Shown here piece by piece: positions 45,965-54,336 of a stretch of DNA of 55,716 bases. Each line of letters begins with the position of its first letter. Positions within the stretch are counted from its first letter, which is position 1. The notes under the pieces were generated by a model that ran no database searches, had not been told where the DNA came from, and was given only the letters and a program-made list of their open reading frames with translations. The position numbers and the translations under genes were made by a program. The stretch comes from Opitutales bacterium (GTDB lineage: Bacteria > Verrucomicrobiota > Verrucomicrobiia > Opitutales > Coraliomargaritaceae): positions 1 through 55,716 of the forward strand of contig JANQXM010000063.1 of the NCBI GenBank assembly GCA_030729385.1. The letters are read 5' to 3'.

Positions 45965-46507
45965 TTAAGCTTGAGCTTTTCTCAGTTTTACGAGGTTCAA
46001 TAATGCCGGTAACACCGTAAATAGAATAATGCAGAATGCAAAAGTGAGTAGTCCGAACAGGTCCACTTGTCGAAATAGCATGGAGGCGCCGAGCCACCAA
46101 CCGAAGGCACTGAAGATGTCGGTTAGACGTTTAGTCATCAGCCCTTGTGTGCAATAACTCAATCCAAGTAGCACTGCAAGGAACGAGGGGATTTGCATGA
46201 TGCTGAAATTTGGAAATGTGAAACTGCCGGCGACCATTAGGAGCATACCGATCAATGAAGCCACCCAGATGGCAAGGTGAGGGGGGAAGTTGTTCTTGAG
46301 CCCATCTTCTTCGATGCGAAGTCTTACATACACGATAGTCGCGATCGTAGCCATGAATATGGAGAGGGACCAAACATAGAGCATCGAATTGATGGGGACG
46401 GCATAGTAGTGCACGAGGAATTCGAGGACAAAGCACTTTGTGAAAAGTAGTCCCCAAAGGATGATGAGTAGGGTGTTTCGTTGCCTAGTAGATGTGCTTG
46501 GATACAT
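45965..46507 (-). CDS. Hypothetical integral membrane protein
   Basis: 180 residues, about five transmembrane segments (for example LLIILWGLLFTKCFVLEFLV, LAIWVASLIGMLLMVAGSF and LLTFAFCIILFTVLPALLN). No motif recognised. It reads divergently from the 46802 cluster across a 294-base AT-rich gap, so it might be co-regulated with it, but there is no direct evidence. Confidence 0.65.
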   Translation of the reverse strand: MYPSTSTRQRNTLLIILWGLLFTKCFVLEFLVHYYAVPINSMLYVWSLSIFMATIATIVYVRLRIEEDGLKNNFPPHLAIWVASLIGMLLMVAGSFTFPNFSIMQIPSFLAVLLGLSYCTQGLMTKRLTDIFSAFGWWLGASMLFRQVDLFGLLTFAFCIILFTVLPALLNLVKLRKAQA

Positions 46508-46801
46508 GGTATTGCCTACTTTCTATATATCTATGCCGTATTGTTTGTCGTGTTGTGACGTGTTTCGGGAATTTCGTGACCTTATTTTTATACAATTATA
46601 ACTTACAAAAGTCGATTCAATAGAAGTCATTTAACGTAAAACCCCTACGATTTGTCGATATAATCTATGTGATCTACGCAATCGCTTCAAGAAAGTGTAA
46701 AAAACGTATTTTGCGCTTTTTGCTACTTTACCGCCTGTTGGTAGATGCGTCATTGTGCGTGAGCTTCAATTCTTTAATTTCCTACTGCCATTTAACCTTT
46801 T
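46508..46801. promoter_or_regulatory. AT-rich divergent promoter region
   Basis: 294 gene-free bases between two divergent genes. TATAAT at 46659-46664 on the plus strand is a good -10 box; no convincing -35 lies 16-18 bases upstream. No REP or other repeat is present, unlike most gaps in this window. It probably drives the 46802-51760 cluster. Confidence 0.35.
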
Positions 46802-47943
46802 ATGTCTGAAAAAGCCTCACTGCTGACTCCGATACCACCTATTCGTAAGGCTGATCCTCAAAATCAGCCTGCACCGGAGTCATCGGTGGATGTTGCAAAC
46901 GCTAGCACTACTGTAGATGGAAGCGCAAGTTCTGTTGTCGCAGAGTCTCAATCCATCACGGTCTTTCAGGCAGTCAACTATGCATCGCTGGTGCTTTGTT
47001 TCTGTTTGGCTGGTTTTGCAGCGGTGGTGCTATTCCGCAAGGCTAGTAAAATTGCGGAGGCTAATTTGTTACCGGTGCGAAAGTTTTAGGGGGCGCCTTT
47101 GCTCTGACTGCATTGCACGGTGTCTTTACAACCTACCTGTATGCCAATTACTTGAACGAGCCGAGTGTTGGCACGCCATTGGTGGTGAGTATACTCATTT
47201 GGATTCCACTCGGCATTGTGGCAGGGGTGATTTTGAATCACTTGCTTGCACCTAGTAAGCAACCGGAAAGCAAAGATCTGGTTTTTGATTCGTTTGCATA
47301 TGCATTGATTTTTGGCTGCGCGATGCTGTCAGTTGTTTCTGGCATTACAACGAACGCAGCCCTCTTGATCAGTTTAGCGTCCGGGTTTTTGTTCATTATA
47401 CCGATTGCTCGATTTGCGACTGCTTTCAAGACGGCGAAGGCGCGTCATCCTGAGCTACGCGAAACCTCCGATCAGATATTGATCAACGCGTTGCTCTACC
47501 TTCCAGGGCTCATCCCGATCATTGCGTTCTTGAAAGTGATCAATGTGCTCAGTGCTGATGTCGCACTCTTTCTCTTTAGTTTTGTTACTTTTGACTTTGT
47601 TCTGATTGCCGGTTTGGCGATGATTGCCTCAGCGGATGAGATGATTAAAGAGCCTGCATCCGCAGCTGAAGGTGCAACGGCCCCTGCGGCCCCTGCGGCC
47701 CCTGCGGTGGATCCGATCATCGAGTTTTTAAATAGTGAAGAAGGTATGGAGAAAGTACCTGTCGATGTGGCACCGCCACCAAAGCCGGTTCGTGCAGTGC
47801 CACCACCGAAGCCTACCAAGCCGGGCTCAGGGATAGTCGCTCCTGAGCCTCCTAAAAAGCCTGGTATGACCAAACCCGAGACGGAGGTGCCTAATGCGCC
47901 CGCTCGATTCAAGGCGCCGTCCAAGCCCAAAAAACGATTCTAA
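46802..47943 (+). pseudogene. Membrane protein with an apparent frameshift (two overlapping frames)
   Basis: Frame 1 (46802-47089, 95 codons) gives a disordered N-terminus and a transmembrane helix (YASLVLCFCLAGFAAVVLF), then stops. Frame 2 is open from 47065 and gives VTGAKVLGGAFALTALHGVF, a second helix, and several more helices, ending in a Pro-rich tail at 47943. Frame 2 has no ATG or ribosome-binding site near its beginning; the first usable codon is TTG 47113, which would cut off half a helix. A -1 shift (or a lost/gained base) in the T-rich CTAATTTGTT at 47061-47070 would join them into one 380-residue, five- to six-helix protein. Sequencing error, mutation and programmed shifting are all possible. 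Confidence 0.6.
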
Positions 47944-47978
47944 TAACTCAACACCTCTTAAAATTCAGTATAACCAAA

Positions 47979-48932
47979 ATGATTATGGATATTTCCGGAA
48001 TGGGATTCACAGATGAGCTTAGCTCATTGCAGCCAGGCATGACGCTTGGTAATTTACACATTGTTAGTTTCGTTGGGAAGGGAGCGATTGGTGAAGTGTA
48101 TCTTGCGCAGCATGAGATCCTCGGTAAGCAGTTTGCAGTCAAAGTGATTCCTAAGGGGTTTTCTGGGACTGAAGCGAGCGAAGCCTTCAAGCAGGCAGCT
48201 CGCATTCAAACCAAATTGGAGCATCCGAATATTCTACGCATCGATGACTTGGGCGAAGAAGACATGTTTTACTGGCTTCGCATGGAGCTCATCGAAGGCG
48301 AAATGACTGCTGAAAGAAATTGCATTCGCACGCTGCATGACTTGATGAGCCACAATAAAGGACCATTGTCTCAGGACGAAATTTCTTACTACCTCTACTA
48401 CCTGCTGCTTGGAGTCGACCACGCGCATTCTCATGGAGTGATCCATGCTGACCTGAAGCCTGCAAATGTCATGATCGCTGAAGAAGGTGTCAAAGTCGCC
48501 GAATTTGGAGTCACTGAATTGATCGGTAACGCTTGGGATGACTTTCATCTCTCACGTAAGGATGCTCGCATGGAGCCAACACCGTTTGATCCCTTGCCCG
48601 GCTTTAGTCGTGCGCTTCCTGCATTGCTCAGCGCTTTTGAATATTACAGCCCCGAGCAACGTGCGGGCAATCGCCCCGATCATTTGAGTAATTTGTATTC
48701 AATCGGTCTGATTGTATACCGCATGCTTACTGGCCGTCATAGCCTTTCATTGGATATGCCAACCCAGGCAGTCAATGGAATCAATCCGCGCTGGGATGCA
48801 TGGATGGCGAAAGCCCTCGCATACAACCCCGAAGATCGATTCCAGAACGCAGCAGAAATGTTGCATGCTGTTCCCTGTCTGGAGGCTTCAGCTGAAGCTT
48901 CTGATGCTCAGGACGAACAAGCCGCCGGTTAA
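47979..48932 (+). CDS. Serine/threonine protein kinase homologue, probable pseudokinase
   Basis: 317 residues, one Hanks-type kinase domain with no membrane helix. Present: glycine loop GKGAIGEV (33-40), Lys55 in FAVKVI, HADLKPANVM (His156, Asp158, Lys160, Asn163) and SPEQ. Altered: the helix-C Glu position reads Gln72 (FKQAARIQ), the DFG motif reads EFG (Glu175), and the structural Asp of DxYSxG reads Asn (SNLYSIG). The DFG Asp binds Mg2+, so catalysis is doubtful, although ATP binding may persist. An acidic tail follows. Second gene of the cluster, 35 bases after the membrane protein. Confidence 0.85.
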   Translation: MIMDISGMGFTDELSSLQPGMTLGNLHIVSFVGKGAIGEVYLAQHEILGKQFAVKVIPKGFSGTEASEAFKQAARIQTKLEHPNILRIDDLGEEDMFYWLRMELIEGEMTAERNCIRTLHDLMSHNKGPLSQDEISYYLYYLLLGVDHAHSHGVIHADLKPANVMIAEEGVKVAEFGVTELIGNAWDDFHLSRKDARMEPTPFDPLPGFSRALPALLSAFEYYSPEQRAGNRPDHLSNLYSIGLIVYRMLTGRHSLSLDMPTQAVNGINPRWDAWMAKALAYNPEDRFQNAAEMLHAVPCLEASAEASDAQDEQAAG

Positions 48933-48982
48933 CCTCGACCGTTTCATTTACTTTACGTCAATCACCTCAACCAAACTGAACC

Positions 48983-49711
48983 ATGTCTATTCAACGTAAA
49001 TTCAAAGTCACAACTTCAATCACACAATTTATGTGGGCATCATCTCGTAATGATGCTGAGAAGTTTCAAGAAGATCTGATTAAGAAAGGTAAGCTCGATA
49101 TTCAGCGTCACGGCGAAACCGAAGTTAAGTTCTGTTTCACCGGCGGTAAGGACTTCCTCGAAGCCCCAGAGGATATTTCACAAACACGCAATCCGGTAGA
49201 AGAGCCACGTCGTGGTGACTGGCTGGAAATTGAGCATGGCGATGTGAAGGCCTGCGCCTTGGTTCGCCGTCTCAGCCGTCGTAAGATCTACTATTTCGAA
49301 GCACTGTCTAAGACCGAACGCTCCGTCGATCGTGAGCGCTGGCAGCGTTGGTCCACACAGCACACGATCCACCCATCATATGATGGTGTCGTGCCACCAT
49401 TTATTGTGGATGAAGCGATTTCCGCTCACGAAGATCGCGGCATGCTTTCCGGGTTCAGCGCGACCCCTGATTCATCACTGATCCTTGAGATTCTTGATAA
49501 GTATGGTTATGTGCCTGATGATTATGAGGTTGAGAATGGCTACTGGGCGGAAATCTACATCGACCGTGCGATCTCTGAAAAGATTCTTTCAAGCCAAGAG
49601 GAGCCGAGCGCCAAAACAGGCACACATGACGGTGTGGACGAATTTGGTGATTTTTCTGTCGGTTTTTCTGAAGAGTTGCCTACTATCGACGACTTCGAGA
49701 ATCAGTTCTAA
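48983..49711 (+). CDS. Conserved hypothetical protein with acidic C-terminal tail
   Basis: 242 residues. N-terminal FKVTTSITQFMWASSRNDAEKFQ could be a small alpha/beta domain. The centre RRGDWLEIEHGDVKACALVRRLSRRKIYYFEAL looks like a small beta-barrel, with the spacing seen in PilZ- or DUF1631-type barrels, but I cannot confirm membership. The C-terminal 40 residues are acidic and low complexity, ending in DFENQF. No signal peptide. Lies 51 bases after the kinase and 52 before ParA in the same direction. Confidence 0.7.
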   Translation: MSIQRKFKVTTSITQFMWASSRNDAEKFQEDLIKKGKLDIQRHGETEVKFCFTGGKDFLEAPEDISQTRNPVEEPRRGDWLEIEHGDVKACALVRRLSRRKIYYFEALSKTERSVDRERWQRWSTQHTIHPSYDGVVPPFIVDEAISAHEDRGMLSGFSATPDSSLILEILDKYGYVPDDYEVENGYWAEIYIDRAISEKILSSQEEPSAKTGTHDGVDEFGDFSVGFSEELPTIDDFENQF

Positions 49712-49762
49712 GAACGGATTCCACCCTTCATATCATATTTGTATATAAACCAAGGATTTAAC

Positions 49763-50692
49763 ATGGCTCGTAAACTAGCATTTATTAACTATAAAGGGGG
49801 TGTTGGTAAAACATCACTGATCGTCAATATTGCTGCGTGTCTTGCTCAAAAAGGGAAGAAAGTGCTTCTCTGCGATCTGGATACTCAATCGAATTCGAGC
49901 ATCTGGTTGCTGCGTATTGAGCGTTGGAATCGCATAAATATGGAAAAACGTGGATCGAGTTATTCGATCTTCGATCCAGGCGAGGACAGAATTAAGGACA
50001 TCATCGTGAAAGATGTGGTTCGTGATAATCAAGGCAACCTGCAGTTACCTGGGCTCGATTTGCTGCCCACAACTTTCAATCTCATCGATATCGAGAATGA
50101 ATATAAGATCAATCCGCAGAACCCGCACTATCTGATCTTTAATGAGCAGATTCGTGAAGTGGAGAAAGACTACGACTTCATCCTCTACGATTGCCCGCCA
50201 AACGTGCTCAATGCATCGCAGTGTGGTATTTTCAGTGCGGATGAGCTCTACGTGCCCTCCAATCCGGATGCCCTTTCATTGATCGGATTTACTCTGATGA
50301 TTGAAAAGCTACTCTTGTTCTATCGTCGCTCTGCTGGTTTCCGTATTCAAGAAATGGGAAATTTTGCGCGTGTTTCGGGGGTGATTTTCAACTCGATTAA
50401 AGCCAACGTCGATATCGGCGTGCCTAAGATGCGTATGCAATTGCGCTTGAACCAGTTTAAGAAGCAACGACTCGTTTCCAATGAGGCCAAAATCTATAAC
50501 GCCTGTGTTCGCGATGCGACGATTGTTCGCCGTGCCGTTACCTTAGGTCTGCCAGTCTGTCTCGTTGAAAGCCGTGATGTTGCCGATGGCGTGGGGAAGG
50601 ACTATGATGATTTGGCTGAGGAAATCCTCGCTCACAACGTCAATGACCCAGCTGCGAGTAGCGGTGGTGCACCGATGGCCAGTGCCTCTTAG
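49763..50692 (+). CDS. ParA-family ATPase (deviant Walker A)
   Basis: 309 residues. Deviant Walker A YKGGVGKTSL (Lys11, Lys16), CDLDTQSN (A'), YDFILYDCPPN (Walker B) and a Pro-linked C-terminal half. ParA/MinD ATPases cycle on DNA or membrane to position cargo. The genes around it are not parB or chromosome-partition genes, so it is likely an orphan positioning ATPase. MEKRGSSYSIFDPGEDRI is an insertion after A'. No C-terminal amphipathic MinD-type helix is visible, so nucleoid binding is likelier. ATG 49763 is preferred over 49739. Confidence 0.9.
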   Translation: MARKLAFINYKGGVGKTSLIVNIAACLAQKGKKVLLCDLDTQSNSSIWLLRIERWNRINMEKRGSSYSIFDPGEDRIKDIIVKDVVRDNQGNLQLPGLDLLPTTFNLIDIENEYKINPQNPHYLIFNEQIREVEKDYDFILYDCPPNVLNASQCGIFSADELYVPSNPDALSLIGFTLMIEKLLLFYRRSAGFRIQEMGNFARVSGVIFNSIKANVDIGVPKMRMQLRLNQFKKQRLVSNEAKIYNACVRDATIVRRAVTLGLPVCLVESRDVADGVGKDYDDLAEEILAHNVNDPAASSGGAPMASAS

Positions 50693-50713
50693 CAGTTTTT
50701 TTCTATCTACTTC

Positions 50714-51760
50714 ATGACTGACTCCGATTTCGGTTCGAGCAACCCTTGTGATACGGATGACTTATCCGCACGCTGGGATAAGGTCGCATTTCGCGCTCAA
50801 GGTTCTCCTTTCGAGAATTTGACGATCTCTGGATTGGCTAAAAATTCGGGTGTTCGCCAATGGTCACGTTCCGGAAGCAAAGTAAAGGGTGATACCGTCG
50901 CTCGTTATATTTATCTCACGTTCGATGAACTGTTAGAGGTCGAGAAGCTGGATATTAAAACCGCCACTCACTTGATCGAGATCTGCGAAACCACTTTTGT
51001 TTTTGAAGCTGAGTGCGACGATTTAGGATCGTTTGAGGAAATCGATTCACAGGCCAATGCCCAGCGCATGCGTTTCGTAGAGGAATACGGACTGTATCAA
51101 GACTTCCCGGTAAAATTGGCCAATCTAGATGTCGACCTTCGTGAGCTTTGTGTCGCCGAGGAAATCATTACCTTTGTGGACCTAATGGAGTTCTTAGACC
51201 GCTTGGCAGATAAAGCATGGATTGGTGGTTCATATAAGAATCTACAAAACGTTTTTGCTCATGGTGACGAGAAAGGGCTGACTAAGTTTTTCCCTTATCG
51301 ATTGGGGCATCGTGGTTTCCATTTAACCGAAACATTGTCGTTTTGCTTGAACCGTATTACTCGGAAGGAACTGCAAAGCGTGTATGAGTATCATGAGCGA
51401 CGCCGTCGTCGTAGCCGTTTATTGGGCAAGCGAATGGAGATGCCTAAAGTGGTGGAAGAGAAGCTTCTGCCTGAGGTCTTCGAGTGCTTGCATTATTATT
51501 CGAAGCGCCAGCCACGCTTGCCGATTCGTTTACATGACTCGGCTTATCAAGCTCGTGAGTTGATGTTTTTGAATGATCCGCAGACTGAGGGTGTGCTACA
51601 CTGGTTGATTCATCTCGCCTTGGGGATTTTTCAGCCGTCGAAAAACCATGATCCAGAGTTAGACGAAGATTTGAGCAACCTAAGTGTGCCGATCTCCCCA
51701 GAGATCGTTAAAGATCTGCGAGCGATGGTTCAATCAGAGGCGGCGACGGAGACACCATAA
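50714..51760 (+). CDS. Conserved hypothetical protein downstream of ParA
   Basis: 348 residues, mostly helical, no membrane segment. FENLTISGLAKNSGVRQWSRSG near the N-terminus resembles no known ParB or McdB feature. The middle has FVDLMEFLDRLADKAW, and a strongly basic patch EYHERRRRRSRLLGKRMEM that could bind nucleic acid or phospholipid. Starts 21 bases after parA, so probably the last gene of the cluster and possibly the ParA partner. Convergent with hflX. Confidence 0.7.
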   Translation: MTDSDFGSSNPCDTDDLSARWDKVAFRAQGSPFENLTISGLAKNSGVRQWSRSGSKVKGDTVARYIYLTFDELLEVEKLDIKTATHLIEICETTFVFEAECDDLGSFEEIDSQANAQRMRFVEEYGLYQDFPVKLANLDVDLRELCVAEEIITFVDLMEFLDRLADKAWIGGSYKNLQNVFAHGDEKGLTKFFPYRLGHRGFHLTETLSFCLNRITRKELQSVYEYHERRRRRSRLLGKRMEMPKVVEEKLLPEVFECLHYYSKRQPRLPIRLHDSAYQARELMFLNDPQTEGVLHWLIHLALGIFQPSKNHDPELDEDLSNLSVPISPEIVKDLRAMVQSEAATETP

Positions 51761-51781
51761 CTTAGGTGTCTTGCTGTAGGC

Positions 51782-53077
51782 TTAACTTTCCTCTGTCTTG
51801 AGGATATAAGGTTGTATGCTGGAGAGCAGTCGATCTGGAATCGAGCCTACTAGGTAGGTGCCCTCATCGCGTGCTTCTTCTTTACGCACGCCACCTTCGC
51901 GGTGGATGCGAGCCACGAGATCGTAGCGTTCGTGAGGGATGAGGAGTCGTAGTTGCTTAAATTCACTCTCCACAATGGCTTCCATCTTTTGGAGCAATTC
52001 GGGGAGACCTTCGCCTGTTTTGGCACTGATGAAGTGTGCGTCTGGGAATTGGAAAATGAGCCCGTTGCGAGTGCTTTCATCCCAGAGGTCATCCACCTTA
52101 TTGAATACGGTGATAATTTTTTTATCACCTGCACCCAGTTCGTTGAGCACCTTGAGTGTGGTTTCAGCGTGTGCTTCAAACTCGGGACTATTCACGTCGA
52201 GCACGTGGATGAGGAAGTTCGAAATGACAGCCTCTTCCAATGTCGCCTTGAAGGCATCTACTAGGCGGTGGGGGAGGTTGCGGACGAAACCGACGGTGTC
52301 GGTAACGACCATCGGTTGGCCATTTGGTAGTAGGCAACGCCTCGAAGTAGGGTCGAGCGTGGCGAAGAGTTTATCTTCCGCCAAAATATTTGAGTTCGTC
52401 AGCTTGTTGAGCAACGAGGATTTACCGGCATTGGTATAGCCCACGATCGCACAAGTGGGCACGGGCACGGTCATGCGTTTTTTACGCTGCACTTCACGGT
52501 GTTGGATGACGCCTTCGAGCTCGCGTTTCACGCGCGAGATTTGCGTGCGCACCATACGTTGGTCGAGCTCCAGCTGTGTTTCACCCGCGTCACGTTGCAT
52601 CGAGCCACCGCCGCGTTGACGACTGAGGTGTGTCCATGCGCTTTTTAAGCGTGGCAGGCTGTATTCCAAGCGTGCTAGCTCAACCTGTAGCACCGCTTCT
52701 TTGGTTTGTGCGCGCTTGCCGAAGATATCGAGAATCACTTCTTGTCGGTCGATGACTAAAATTTTGTCGTTGGCTGCTTTTTCCCAGTTTCTTTCTTGGG
52801 CGGGCGTCAGCTCGTTATCGATCACGATCACATCGCAGTTACGCTCTTGTGCCTCCTTGATCAATTCTTCTGCCTTGCCAGAGCCCACCAGGAACTTGGC
52901 ATGTGGCTTGCGGACTGGCACCAAGCGTTCGTGACAGAGCTCAATGCCGAGGGTAGTGACGAGTTCGCGCAATTCATCCAGCAGACTACGGGTTTGCGTG
53001 TCTGAATCTGGCGGCAGGGTGATGCCGATGAGCATGGCCCTTTCGACCATCTTTGGTTTCTCTTTTACGTCGTGCAC
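51782..53077 (-). CDS. hflX: GTPase HflX
   Basis: 431 residues. N-terminal HflX domain (AKFLVGSGKAEEL, VIDNELTPAQERNWE, RQEVILDIFGKRAQT), the linker SRQRGGGSMQRDAGETQLE, then the GTPase domain with G1 GYTNAGKSS, G3 DTVGFV, G4 NKVD and G5 SAKTG. HflX splits stalled or stressed ribosomes. A second ATG at residue 10 (KMVERAML) or 14 may be the start. C-terminal domain continues to ILKTEES. Confidence 0.95.
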   Translation of the reverse strand: MHDVKEKPKMVERAMLIGITLPPDSDTQTRSLLDELRELVTTLGIELCHERLVPVRKPHAKFLVGSGKAEELIKEAQERNCDVIVIDNELTPAQERNWEKAANDKILVIDRQEVILDIFGKRAQTKEAVLQVELARLEYSLPRLKSAWTHLSRQRGGGSMQRDAGETQLELDQRMVRTQISRVKRELEGVIQHREVQRKKRMTVPVPTCAIVGYTNAGKSSLLNKLTNSNILAEDKLFATLDPTSRRCLLPNGQPMVVTDTVGFVRNLPHRLVDAFKATLEEAVISNFLIHVLDVNSPEFEAHAETTLKVLNELGAGDKKIITVFNKVDDLWDESTRNGLIFQFPDAHFISAKTGEGLPELLQKMEAIVESEFKQLRLLIPHERYDLVARIHREGGVRKEEARDEGTYLVGSIPDRLLSSIQPYILKTEES

Positions 53078-53203
53078 AAGTTGTAGGAATAGTGTAAACG
53101 GAGGAAGGTAGGCTTATTGTCGGGCGAATCAAATACCAATAATTGAATTGCGCAGTCATTTTTAGGTTCGCCGCAGGTGATTGGTTTTGTTCAGACTCAT
53201 GTT

Positions 53204-53887
53204 ATGTTCAAAGCGAATGATTTGTTTACTTTCCCTGAGTCCCTTCCGTTTGCAGGTGTGTTTACCAGCGAACTCGCTCCATGGGAATGGGTCTCGCGCA
53301 TACGTATTGCGTTGGATGGGGCTGAGTTAGGCGCTTACCAGGGCGAAATCCCCGCCGGCTTTCAGATTGAGGGAGCGGTTTACATCCATCCGTCTGTGCA
53401 ATTGCCGGCTTTTGGCTCGATTCAAGGCCCCGCCTATATTGCCGAAGGCTGTGAGCTGCGCCCAGGCGTGTTTATTCGAGGAAATGTCATCGCCGGCGCT
53501 GGTTGTGTGTTGGGTAACTCCTGTGAGTTTAAGAACTGTCTATTGCTGGATAAGGTTCAGGTGCCACATTTTAGTTATGTCGGTGACAGTGTCTTGGGCA
53601 ATGGTGCCCATCTCGGCGCGGGCGTGATTTGTTCAAACCTGCGTCTCGATCAAACCGAGGTGCCTGTGCAGTTGCCCGACGGTTCACGCACAACATCTGG
53701 ATTGAGAAAGCTCGGCGCCTTGGTCGGCGATGCTGCAGAAGTTGGTTGCAATGCAGTCCTCAACCCCGGCTCTATTTTGGGCCGCCGTGCTTTAGTCATG
53801 CCGTCGATGGCTTTTCGTGGCACTCTGGGCGCAAACACCATCGCATTCACCAAAGATCCGATCCAGACCGCTCCGAGAATGGATTGA
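53204..53887 (+). CDS. Left-handed beta-helix (hexapeptide repeat) acyl/nucleotidyltransferase-like protein
   Basis: 227 residues. A short N-terminal region precedes repeats of the [LIV]-G-x4 type (EGAVYIHPSVQLPAFGSIQGPAYIAEGC and onward to GSILGRRALVMP). The order matches the C-terminal half of GlmU/UDP-GlcNAc diphosphorylase-like proteins. There is no nucleotidyltransferase domain, so acyl transfer or carrier-type function is more likely. ATG 53204 chosen; 53177 adds nine residues. Faces the start of hflX across 126 bases. Confidence 0.82.
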   Translation: MFKANDLFTFPESLPFAGVFTSELAPWEWVSRIRIALDGAELGAYQGEIPAGFQIEGAVYIHPSVQLPAFGSIQGPAYIAEGCELRPGVFIRGNVIAGAGCVLGNSCEFKNCLLLDKVQVPHFSYVGDSVLGNGAHLGAGVICSNLRLDQTEVPVQLPDGSRTTSGLRKLGALVGDAAEVGCNAVLNPGSILGRRALVMPSMAFRGTLGANTIAFTKDPIQTAPRMD

Positions 53888-54336
53888 GGGGCAGGCGTCT
53901 CTCGGGGTAGGGATCGTTATACCTTTTCACCATGAGCCTGTGTCGAATGGATCGATCCAAGAGGCGCAAAATCCAGTTTTGGTAGGGATCGTTATCCCTA
54001 ACGATCCGAGATGCTTTGAGAAGCTTGAAGTGATCAGTCGGCCTAGCAACGTGTTCACCGATGACGTTGGGTCCTCACCGCTTATGGACGCTCATGTCAC
54101 GCTAATTAATAATCCCAAATGCGCGCTTACTGCCCACGCCAGACATTCGTCCAGAAACCAATCTACGCGCCTTTAAAGCAAGCGAGGAATAATAGCGAAA
54201 AATGCGCTATCATCCCAAATCGAATAATAGCGCAATAGGGATGACGAGATTTCATTATCTATAATCCGTTTGACCTGAAGATGTGGGGAATGATATCGTA
54301 AAATGCACTAATAACTTGTTGGAAAAGTAAATATAA
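53888..54336. repeat. Gene-free gap with REP-like copies
   Basis: 449 bases. A half REP at 53907-53923 (GTAG then GGATCGTTATACC) and a full one at 53982-54007 (GTAG, stem GGATCGTTA, loop TCCC, TAACGATCC) lie in the same orientation. The full copy is the partner of the 1823-1848 copy. Further on, TAGCG...CGCTA pieces around 54192-54228 form small palindromes. A 119-codon frame from 53817 covers the first half but overlaps the previous gene and has no features. Confidence 0.65.

Noticed and set aside
53817-54176. 119-codon frame after the hexapeptide-repeat protein
   Set aside because: Overlaps the real gene, runs through two REP copies, no recognisable features.
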